Below, in pieces: positions 8,180 through 14,590 of a DNA stretch of 64,000 nucleotides. Under the pieces are notes generated by a model. It was not told where the DNA came from and did not search any database. It worked only from the letters and a program-made list of their open reading frames with translations. Location of the stretch: NCBI RefSeq assembly GCF_900177795.1, contig NZ_FXWJ01000001.1, forward strand, positions 620,001 through 684,000, given 5' to 3'. Source of the DNA: Plantibacter elymi (nom. nud.) (lineage in GTDB: Bacteria > Actinomycetota > Actinomycetes > Actinomycetales > Microbacteriaceae). Position 1 is the first letter of the stretch. Every line of letters begins with the position of its first letter. The translations under genes and the position numbers were made by a program.

Positions 8180-9102
8180 TTGTGCCCCAAGAGATCATTG
8201 AACGCCGTCCGTAATTTGCGCACAGATGGCAGCGGTATACAGAAGAACTCGATCTCAAAATCCTCGATCTTACGGTTCAAGACTCGGGAGCCTACGCTCT
8301 TGGCCCAAGCGCTGACTCGCTCCTCGACCTCCGCGAGCATGGTGACCTCGTCTTCCTCGAAGGGGTAGCCATGGGGGTCATGGGTGAAACCCACGAGACA
8401 GGCGCCCCGGACCTCGAGCTTGGACCGCTCAGGCGCGTCGTCTGTGAAGTACTGCACGAGCCTCAGCGTGAGTTCGCGGTCCCCGGTGTCCAACCCCTCG
8501 CGTACGAGTACGAGATCTCGATGCGCCGCCCCTGACCCGTCGTCAAGGAGAAACGGAGTGATGCTCGAAAAACACTCGGTCAGCGCCGCCTGCACATCTG
8601 TGTAGAGCTTTGACTCCCCCCAATACACGGCGAGCCCGCCGCCTGCGCGAACCCCAGCGTGTACGCCGTCGACACCATGAATGGGCATCTTGGCGTTCGT
8701 CTTGAGGGGCATCTTGCACAGGACTTGCGGGAGGTTGAGCTCCGCCTCCAGCAGGAAGTAGAGAAGTAGTTCGCCGCCCTCTCCGGACGCGTCTGAATCA
8801 ATGAAGAGGCGGCGGGCTTCTTCCTGCAGCATCATCATCTGCACGTTGCCGCCCTCGCGTTCATCGCGCGCGCGCGCCTCGAGTATCCGGCTGCGTGGAG
8901 TGCAGTAGTCAGCGATCTTGAAGTAGAGGTGTTGCGCCAATGCGACAGTACGGTCGCGCCCGTTGCCATCTAGGGTCAGCCAATGGACCCGATAGTTCAC
9001 ACGTGTGTTCGGGATGTTGAGTTCACCGATGACGTGGAAAAATGACCGAGTCTGCTCCGGTGTTCCGGCAGCAACAATGTCTAGCGTGTCCAATTGATTC
9101 AT
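8176..9102 (-). CDS. hamA: HamA-like DUF1837 nuclease (Hachiman defence)
   Basis: A 308-residue protein of the HamA C-terminal (DUF1837) family. Diagnostic segments in order: GGELLLYFLLE (Glu111), CKMPLKTNAKMPI, GVDGVHAG (Asp145) and YWGESKLY, the ExK of a PD-(D/E)xK-like nuclease (Glu163, Lys165). In known Hachiman systems HamA is the effector that cleaves DNA when HamB senses phage or damaged DNA. The ATG at 9102 directly follows a G-rich ribosome site (AGGGGGG); an in-frame GTG at 9132 and an ATG at 9120 are alternatives without such a site. It is the first gene of the three-gene minus-strand operon. All expected catalytic residues are intact. Confidence 0.78.
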   Translation of the reverse strand: MNQLDTLDIVAAGTPEQTRSFFHVIGELNIPNTRVNYRVHWLTLDGNGRDRTVALAQHLYFKIADYCTPRSRILEARARDEREGGNVQMMMLQEEARRLFIDSDASGEGGELLLYFLLEAELNLPQVLCKMPLKTNAKMPIHGVDGVHAGVRAGGGLAVYWGESKLYTDVQAALTECFSSITPFLLDDGSGAAHRDLVLVREGLDTGDRELTLRLVQYFTDDAPERSKLEVRGACLVGFTHDPHGYPFEEDEVTMLAEVEERVSAWAKSVGSRVLNRKIEDFEIEFFCIPLPSVRKLRTAFNDLLGHK

Positions 9103-9588
9103 GCCCCCCCTGCATAACATAGCGTGATGCACCCAGGGTCAGGACCGCTTCTATTCGTGAGGCGGGTTCACTTCGCGATTCCCCGCTTTTCGCGGTCGCG
9201 TGCGACATCAAAGCGGTGGCTCGAATGTCGACATTGATCAATCTCGGTCGTGTCGATCCTGGGTACGGTCCGGCATCGGTACTGCGTCGTAAGGCTCGTG
9301 TCAACGATCACTGCTGCGTCCACGACCATGAGGCTCCGGCTGTGAGCGACCGGTACGATCGCAAGATTCCCCGCGATGATGTCGGCGTCCACTGATGGAT
9401 CCCGTGGTTTGATGGTGAGCCAGCGCGCGGACGTTCGGCTGTATCGAGCCCGTTCACGAAGGAACGGCCGAATCGGTCGATGCGCCGGACGGTCACCCTC
9501 TCGCTGCTCTGAGGTAATATCCGCGAGGATGCCGCGGTCCTACACGCCGAAGTCGATGAGCGTAGAAGTTGCAGCTTGCGCTTCCTGC
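9103..9588. other. Right flank of the island, mostly decayed sequence
   Basis: This stretch is upstream of hamA and must hold its promoter, but no clear hexamers can be assigned. No intact gene is visible. A degenerate minus-strand fragment resembling a serine recombinase lies within it (see 9390-9560). Confidence 0.45.
9390..9560 (-). pseudogene. Possible remnant of a resolvase/invertase-type serine recombinase
   Basis: Read on the minus strand, the segment VRRIDRFGRSFVNGLDTAE (from about 9495 down to 9437) resembles the conserved L-D-R-F-G-R-S helix region of resolvase-type serine recombinases. Just upstream a different frame gives an Asp/Arg-Pro-containing stretch that could be the preceding part. 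The frame is broken and the catalytic N-terminal Ser region and the C-terminal helix-turn-helix are not seen. If real, it would be the decayed enzyme that moved the island. The match is short, so confidence is low. Confidence 0.33.
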
Positions 9589-9677
9589 GCCGCTGCAGGA
9601 GGCGCGAGCGCGTGACCGCCTCCAGGCCGTGCTCTGGGAATCAGCGCGGGGCTCGTCGACCCGCGCTGAGGGGTGGG
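9589..9677 (+). repeat. Right copy of island-flanking direct repeat (decayed response-regulator 3' end)
   Basis: Encodes a degenerate version of the response regulator C-terminus: ARDRLQAVLW is still readable, then a one-base deletion shifts the frame. It mirrors 4381-4469 and marks the right edge of the island. Confidence 0.68.
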
Positions 9678-9719
9678 GCTGTCGCGCCTGCTCCGACCGC
9701 CCCGATTCGCCCCCGCCAC

Positions 9720-9738
9720 TCAGGTAATGCTATCCTTC
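9720..9738 (+). promoter_or_regulatory. DtxR/IdeR-type iron box over the siderophore operon promoter
   Basis: The 19-mer TCAGGTAATGCTATCCTTC fits the DtxR/IdeR consensus TWAGGTWAGSCTWACCTWA at 16 of 19 positions, counting W as degenerate. It covers a likely -10 hexamer TATCCT at 9731-9736. Iron-loaded regulator should therefore shut the operon. Confidence 0.72.
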
Positions 9739-9771
9739 CTAGGTCCCACCCCCTCGAATGAAGGAGACGAC

Positions 9772-10818
9772 GTGCACCAGCGCGCCGCCATCAGCCTCGT
9801 CCTCGCCGCGGCGCTCGCCGTCGGACTGTCCGCCTGCGGCGCGTCCGAAGCGGTCGAGCCCGAATCGACCGCCGCCGCCGCAGGGCAGGGCGCGACCGAC
9901 TACCCGCTCACGCTCGACAACTGCGGCACCGAGGTCACGATCGACGCCGCACCACAGCGGGTCGTCTCCCTCGACCAGAACTCGACCGAGATCCTGCTGT
10001 CCCTCGGGCTCGAGGACCGCATCGTCGGCACCGCCTCCTGGACGGACCCCGTCCTCGAGTCACTCGCCGACGCGAACGCCGACGTCCCCCGGCTGGCCGA
10101 CAACGCCCCCACCTACGAGGTCGTCCTCGGAGCCGACCCGGACTTCGTCACCGCCTCGTTCGGCCGCCACTTCAATGAGGGCGGCGTCGCACCACGCGAG
10201 CGGTTCGCCGAGACCGGTGTCGCCAGCTACCTCTCGCCCACCGACTGCGACAACGGCACGAGCATCAACGGTGGCGGGACGCGCACGACCCCGCTCACCA
10301 TCGACGCGCTCTACCAGGAGATCACCGAGATGGGCGAGGTCTTCGACGTCTCCGACCGCGCAGCAACGCTCGTCGCCGACCTGCAGGCCCGGGCCGCGAA
10401 GGCGACCGAGGGCGTCGACTTCGACGGCACGACCGTCGCGTTCTGGTTCGCCGACACGAAGACCCCGTACGTCGGCGGTGGGCTCGGATCCGCCGCGCTG
10501 CTCGCCTCGACCACCGGGCTCGACAACGCCTTCGGGGAACTCGAGGACGACTGGCCGGCCACCACCTGGGAAGACCTCGTCGACCGCGACCCACAGGTCC
10601 TCGTCCTCGGCGACCTGCAGCGCGACCGGTTCCCCGGCGACCGCCTCGACGACAAGGTCGCGTTCCTGGAGTCCGACCCGCTCACGAAGACCATGGACGC
10701 GGTGCGCAACCAGCGGTACATCGCCCTGCACGGCGCCGAGCTGAACCCGTCCATCCGCTTCGTCGACGGCCTCGAGAAGATCAAGGCGTGGTGGGTCGAG
10801 CACGAGGACGAGCTCTGA
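9772..10818 (+). CDS. Iron-siderophore ABC transporter substrate-binding lipoprotein
   Basis: A 348-residue lipoprotein of the FepB/BtuF periplasmic-binding fold (PF01497). The signal peptide ends in lipobox LSAC with Cys22. The first strand-helix QRVVSLDQNSTEILLSLG is typical of ferric-siderophore binders, as is the C-terminal lobe ending in an EHEDEL tail. It captures ferric siderophore outside the cell and hands it to the FecCD permease encoded next. The GTG at 9772 is chosen because AAGGAG sits five bases before it; upstream in-frame codons would pass over the promoter and iron box. Expression should be iron-repressed via the box at 9720-9738. Confidence 0.88.
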   Translation: MHQRAAISLVLAAALAVGLSACGASEAVEPESTAAAAGQGATDYPLTLDNCGTEVTIDAAPQRVVSLDQNSTEILLSLGLEDRIVGTASWTDPVLESLADANADVPRLADNAPTYEVVLGADPDFVTASFGRHFNEGGVAPRERFAETGVASYLSPTDCDNGTSINGGGTRTTPLTIDALYQEITEMGEVFDVSDRAATLVADLQARAAKATEGVDFDGTTVAFWFADTKTPYVGGGLGSAALLASTTGLDNAFGELEDDWPATTWEDLVDRDPQVLVLGDLQRDRFPGDRLDDKVAFLESDPLTKTMDAVRNQRYIALHGAELNPSIRFVDGLEKIKAWWVEHEDEL

Positions 10819-10829
10819 ACCCGGAGACG

Positions 10830-11906
10830 GTGACGAGCACCGAACCGGTGACGGCCAGCGACACGGCGCGGCGACCCGCCTCACGCGCACGCCGCGCGAC
10901 GATCACCGGCCTGCTCGTCCTCGCCGGCGTGGTCCTCCTCCTCGTCTCGGTCGGCGTGGCGATCACACTCGGACCGGCGGACATCCTGCTCGTGAACGTG
11001 CGGGACATCGTCGCGAACCACCTCGGTGTCACCGACATCCCCGTGAAGCTGTCGAAGGACGCGATCGTGTGGGAGGAACGCCTGCCGCGGGCTTTCGTCG
11101 CGGCAGCCTGCGGTGCCGGGCTCGGGCTCTGCGGCGTCATCATGCAGTCGCTGCTCCGCAACCCGCTGGCCGATCCGTTCATCCTCGGCATCTCCTCCGG
11201 TGCGTCGACCGGTGCCGTCGCGATCGGGATCCTCGGACTCGGCGGGGCGTCGATCGGCCTCTCCGGCGGCGCGTTCATCGGCGCGCTCGTCGCCTTCGGA
11301 CTCGTGCTCCTGCTCTCCCGTCTGTCGGGCGGCGGGACCGACCGGGTCGTCCTCGCGGGCGTCGCCAGCACGCAACTCTTCTCCGCACTGACGTCGCTGA
11401 TCATCTTCGCGTTCGCCGACTCGGACGAGACGCGCGGCGTGATGTTCTGGCTGCTCGGCTCGCTCGAGGGCGTGCGCTGGGACGACGTGGTGCTCTGTGC
11501 GATCGTCGTCGTCGCCGGCTCGGTCCTGTGCCTCCGGTACGCCCATGCGCTCGACGCCTTCGCCTTCGGTGAGGACGTCGCGGCGTCACTCGGCATCCAC
11601 GTCGCGAGGACGCGGGCGATCCTGCTCATCGCGACGGCGCTCATCACGGCGACGCTGGTGAGCGTCGCGGGAGCGATCGGCTTCGTCGGACTCGTGCTGC
11701 CTCACGCCGCCCGCCTGCTCGTCGGACCCCGTCACGGTCGGCTCATCCCGGCCACGGCGATCATCGGTGCGATCTTCATGGTCTGGGTGGATGCCGGCTC
11801 GCGCGTCGCCTTCTCGCCGACGCCGCTGCCGGTCGGCGTCGGGACCGCGCTCGTCGGGGTCCCGGTCTTCATCGCCCTGCTGGCCCGGAGACGGAGGCGC
11901 GGATGA
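10830..11906 (+). CDS. FecCD-family iron-siderophore ABC permease
   Basis: A ~358-residue membrane protein with about nine to ten hydrophobic segments. It carries the conserved FecCD block ERLPRAFVAAACGAGLGL followed by QSLLRNPLADPFILGISSGAS, and a C-terminal GAIGFVGLVLPHAARLLVG segment, which contacts the ATPase. It moves ferric siderophore through the membrane. The start is uncertain: GTG at 10830 is preceded by GGAG, while GTG at 10788 would overlap the end of the binding-protein gene. It is in one operon with the genes on either side; the stop overlaps the ATPase start as ATGA. Confidence 0.88.
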   Translation: MTSTEPVTASDTARRPASRARRATITGLLVLAGVVLLLVSVGVAITLGPADILLVNVRDIVANHLGVTDIPVKLSKDAIVWEERLPRAFVAAACGAGLGLCGVIMQSLLRNPLADPFILGISSGASTGAVAIGILGLGGASIGLSGGAFIGALVAFGLVLLLSRLSGGGTDRVVLAGVASTQLFSALTSLIIFAFADSDETRGVMFWLLGSLEGVRWDDVVLCAIVVVAGSVLCLRYAHALDAFAFGEDVAASLGIHVARTRAILLIATALITATLVSVAGAIGFVGLVLPHAARLLVGPRHGRLIPATAIIGAIFMVWVDAGSRVAFSPTPLPVGVGTALVGVPVFIALLARRRRRG

Positions 11907-12664
11907 CCCTTCATGCAGAGCACGTGTCCTGGAACCGCGGCGGTGCGCTCGTCGTCGACGGGGTCACCCTGCACCCCGAGCCGGGCCAGACCGTCGGTCT
12001 CCTCGGTCCGAACGGGTCGGGCAAGTCGTCGCTCCTGCGGGTGCTCCACGGCCTCGTGAAGCCGACCGCCGGACTCGTGACGCTCGACGGTGTGGACCTG
12101 GCGTCGGTCGGTCGACGACGGATCGCGCGTTCGGTCGCCTCGGTGACGCAGCACGCCGACACCGACGTCGACATCACGGTGCGCGACATCGTGCGGCTCG
12201 GCCGGATCCCGCACCGCTCGGGACTCGGCGGTGACACCGCGGCCGACGAGACCGCCGTCGACCGCGCGCTCGCCCACGTCGGCCTGCTCGACCAGGCCGG
12301 CCGCCTCTGGCACACGCTCTCCGGAGGCGAACGCCAGCGGGCACAGATCGCGCGGGCACTCGCGCAGGAGCCACGCGAGCTCCTCCTCGACGAACCGACC
12401 AACCACCTCGACATCCGACACCAGCTGGAGCTGCTCGACCTCGTCTGTGCGCTCCCGGTCACGACCGTGATCGCCATCCACGACCTCAATCTGGCCGCGA
12501 TGTACTGCGACACGGTCGTCGTGCTGCGGGCCGGTCGGGTGGTCGCTGCCGGGGCGCCGGGCGAGGTGCTGACCGCGGCGCTCATCGCGGACGTCTACGG
12601 CGTGGCGGCCGAGGTGACGCTGGATCCCCGCCGAGGGCACCCCGTCGTCACGTTCACGCGATGA
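11903..12664 (+). CDS. Iron-siderophore ABC transporter ATP-binding protein (FepC-like)
   Basis: A 253-residue ABC ATPase with Walker A GPNGSGKSS, signature LSGGERQR, Walker B ELLLDEPTNHLD and switch His in IAIHDLNLAAMYC. The last motif, with the DLNLA stretch, is characteristic of the FepC/FhuC/BtuD subgroup. It powers uptake through the FecCD permease whose stop it overlaps by four bases. It is the last gene of the iron operon and converges with the META lipoprotein gene. Confidence 0.92.
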   Translation: MTLHAEHVSWNRGGALVVDGVTLHPEPGQTVGLLGPNGSGKSSLLRVLHGLVKPTAGLVTLDGVDLASVGRRRIARSVASVTQHADTDVDITVRDIVRLGRIPHRSGLGGDTAADETAVDRALAHVGLLDQAGRLWHTLSGGERQRAQIARALAQEPRELLLDEPTNHLDIRHQLELLDLVCALPVTTVIAIHDLNLAAMYCDTVVVLRAGRVVAAGAPGEVLTAALIADVYGVAAEVTLDPRRGHPVVTFTR

Positions 12665-12710
12665 TCCCACCCGCTCTGGGCACCAGATGGCCCGAGCACC
12701 GTGGGCTCGC

Positions 12711-13154
12711 TCACTCCGAGCGCTCGAGCGTGCCGATCTCCGTGCCGCTCTCGTCGAGGACGACGAGGCTCGTGTCGGTCCAGGTGCCGGACGCTCCGCC
12801 CGACAACCAGGTGTCGACTCCCTCACAGGCCATCCGTGTGGACACCAGCGGCGCGAACTCGACCGTGTCGCCGTCGGCAGTCCACGAGCCCATGAGGCGG
12901 TTGCAGCCGTCGGTCCCCGTGACCTTGCCGTCCTCCGCGAACACCAGCGATGGGGTGCTCTGCGCGTCGGGGTCTCCCCAGACACCGACGACACCGACAG
13001 CGTCGCCCGACTCGGCGGCAGGCGGTGTGCTCGAGGCGTCGGCGCCGCCCTCGGCGCCGGATGCGCATCCCGTGAGGGCGAACCCGAGCACTGCTGCGCC
13101 GATGACACCGAGGACTGCGGTGCGCCCCCGATTCGACCTGGTGCCTGTGAACAT
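12711..13154 (-). CDS. META-domain (HslJ-like) lipoprotein
   Basis: A 147-residue lipoprotein. The signal segment ends at lipobox LTGC (Cys30 from the chosen start), followed by an acidic/Ala linker. The body is one META domain: a WGDP strand, LVFAEDGKVTGTDGCNRLMG, WTADGDTVEFAPLVSTRMAC. Such domains occur in HslJ and surface proteins of unknown function. The ATG at 13154 is preferred over 13160 because GAGGGG lies six bases before it. It stands alone on the minus strand between convergent fepC-like and upstream phzF-like genes. Confidence 0.8.
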   Translation of the reverse strand: MFTGTRSNRGRTAVLGVIGAAVLGFALTGCASGAEGGADASSTPPAAESGDAVGVVGVWGDPDAQSTPSLVFAEDGKVTGTDGCNRLMGSWTADGDTVEFAPLVSTRMACEGVDTWLSGGASGTWTDTSLVVLDESGTEIGTLERSE

Positions 13155-13200
13155 GTCCATCCCCTCAGTGGGCGGCCGCCCGACCGCGACTGGCTCGATG

Positions 13201-14118
13201 CTAGCGCGTCGACTCGTCGCAGCCCGCGATCGGCTGCGCCGTCCCCGTCACGGTGATGCCGCCGGTGACCGGGACGTCGACCGTCAGCAGACTGGGCGCG
13301 CCGACGTGGTGGCCCTGGCGGATGAGGATCCGAGCCGGCGGGGTGAGGAGGCCGAGCGCCCGCAGGTAGCCACCGAAGGAGGCGGCTGCGGAACCGGTCG
13401 CCGGATCCTCGGTGATGGCTCCGACCGGGAAGAGGTTGCGGGCCTCGACGAGCAGCTGGCCGTCCGCGTCGATCCCGTGATCGTGTACGACCGTCACCGT
13501 CCCGGCCCAACCCTGCTCATCCATCAGCGTGCGCAGGGCGGTCGGGTCGAAGGTGAAGGCGTCGAAGACCTGTTGCTCGCGGACCGCGACGACCGGGTGC
13601 CGGTTGCCGGCGAACGACTCGCGGAGCGGCCACCGCTCGTCGAGGTCGGAGCGTTCGAGCCCGAGCAGTGACAGCAGACGATCGGCGACCCCGGCGTCGA
13701 GATCGCGCACGGTGGGTTCGACGCTCGTGAACGACGCGGTGATCGAGCTGGCGTCGCCGTTCGTGTCGGCGTCGGATGCGGTCTCGACGACGAGGGGTCC
13801 GACGTTCGTCTCCAGCGTGAAGCGTCCGACGCCACGGCGCTCAGCCAGGGCGACGGCGGTGGCGATGGTCGCGTGCCCACAGAACGGCACCTCGGCACCG
13901 GGGGAGAAGTAGCGCATGCGCAGGTGGCGGTCGTCACCATCGATACCCGGGTCGACGACGAACGCCGTCTCCGGATACGCGACCTCGGTGGCGATCGCCT
14001 GCATCTCGGCGTCGGTGAGCACCGAGGCGTCGAGGACGACACCCGCGGGATTGCCGCCACCGGGTTCGGCGGCGAAGGCCGTGAGGCGGAGGATCTCGGG
14101 CGGTCGCGTGGTCGACAT
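13201..14118 (-). CDS. PhzF-family isomerase-like protein
   Basis: A 305-residue cytosolic protein of the PhzF phenazine-biosynthesis/diaminopimelate-epimerase fold. Hallmarks: GGGNPAGVVLD, the catalytic Glu in YPETAFV, FCGHATIATA, and DPATGSAAASFGGYL. Most members outside phenazine clusters have unknown substrates; no phenazine genes are nearby. A TAGCAT hexamer at 14125-14130 lies exactly six bases before the ATG, suggesting a leaderless transcript, divergent from the cupin gene. Confidence 0.9.
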   Translation of the reverse strand: MSTTRPPEILRLTAFAAEPGGGNPAGVVLDASVLTDAEMQAIATEVAYPETAFVVDPGIDGDDRHLRMRYFSPGAEVPFCGHATIATAVALAERRGVGRFTLETNVGPLVVETASDADTNGDASSITASFTSVEPTVRDLDAGVADRLLSLLGLERSDLDERWPLRESFAGNRHPVVAVREQQVFDAFTFDPTALRTLMDEQGWAGTVTVVHDHGIDADGQLLVEARNLFPVGAITEDPATGSAAASFGGYLRALGLLTPPARILIRQGHHVGAPSLLTVDVPVTGGITVTGTAQPIAGCDESTR

Positions 14119-14183
14119 CCGACGATGCTACCCGCTCGAAAAACCGGTGTCGCAGCGCGCCCGGAGCGGCGTACCGTTCAGCC

Positions 14184-14528
14184 ATGATCAACGACGATCC
14201 GACGGTGAGCAATCCCGACAACTACACGACCCTGTGGGAGAACGACTTCGTGCGTGTCCTGGACTACCAGGACACGCCGGGCACGCAGACCGTGCCCCAC
14301 CGACATCCGAACAGCGTCATGATCACGCTGACCGACTTCCACCGCCGACTGCACTCGGGCGAGCGGGTGTTCGACACGGAGCTCCACGCCGGCAACGCGG
14401 TCTGGCTGCCCGCGCAGCGGCACTCCGGTGAGAACACCGGCACGACCCCGACGCACATCATCCTGGTCGAGCTGAAGGGCGCATCGGCCGGCGAGGTGTC
14501 GGAGGCCGTTCTCGGACCTGCTCGATGA
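14184..14528 (+). CDS. Small cupin-domain protein
   Basis: A 114-residue single-domain cupin. The first metal-binding motif is PHRHPNSV followed by a Glu/Asp-rich strand (GERVFDTELHAGNAVWLPAQRHSGEN), with His residues placed for a metal site; WLPAQRHSGEN is the second half. Cytosolic; substrate unknown. TACCGT at 14172-14177 is six bases before the ATG, a leaderless promoter. It is divergent from the phzF-like gene and convergent with DUF2207. Confidence 0.8.
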   Translation: MINDDPTVSNPDNYTTLWENDFVRVLDYQDTPGTQTVPHRHPNSVMITLTDFHRRLHSGERVFDTELHAGNAVWLPAQRHSGENTGTTPTHIILVELKGASAGEVSEAVLGPAR

Positions 14529-14561
14529 GCGGTCGCGACGCTACCTGACCTGACAGGGCCT

Positions 14562-14583
14562 GACCCGCCGTGTCGCGCGGGTC
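14562..14583. terminator. Hairpin between convergent cupin and DUF2207 genes
   Basis: A perfect 7-bp inverted repeat (14562-14568 and 14577-14583) with an 8-base loop lies in the 62-base gap where the two genes meet. It could end both transcripts. No U-tract. Confidence 0.45.
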
Positions 14584-14590
14584 GTGGCGG

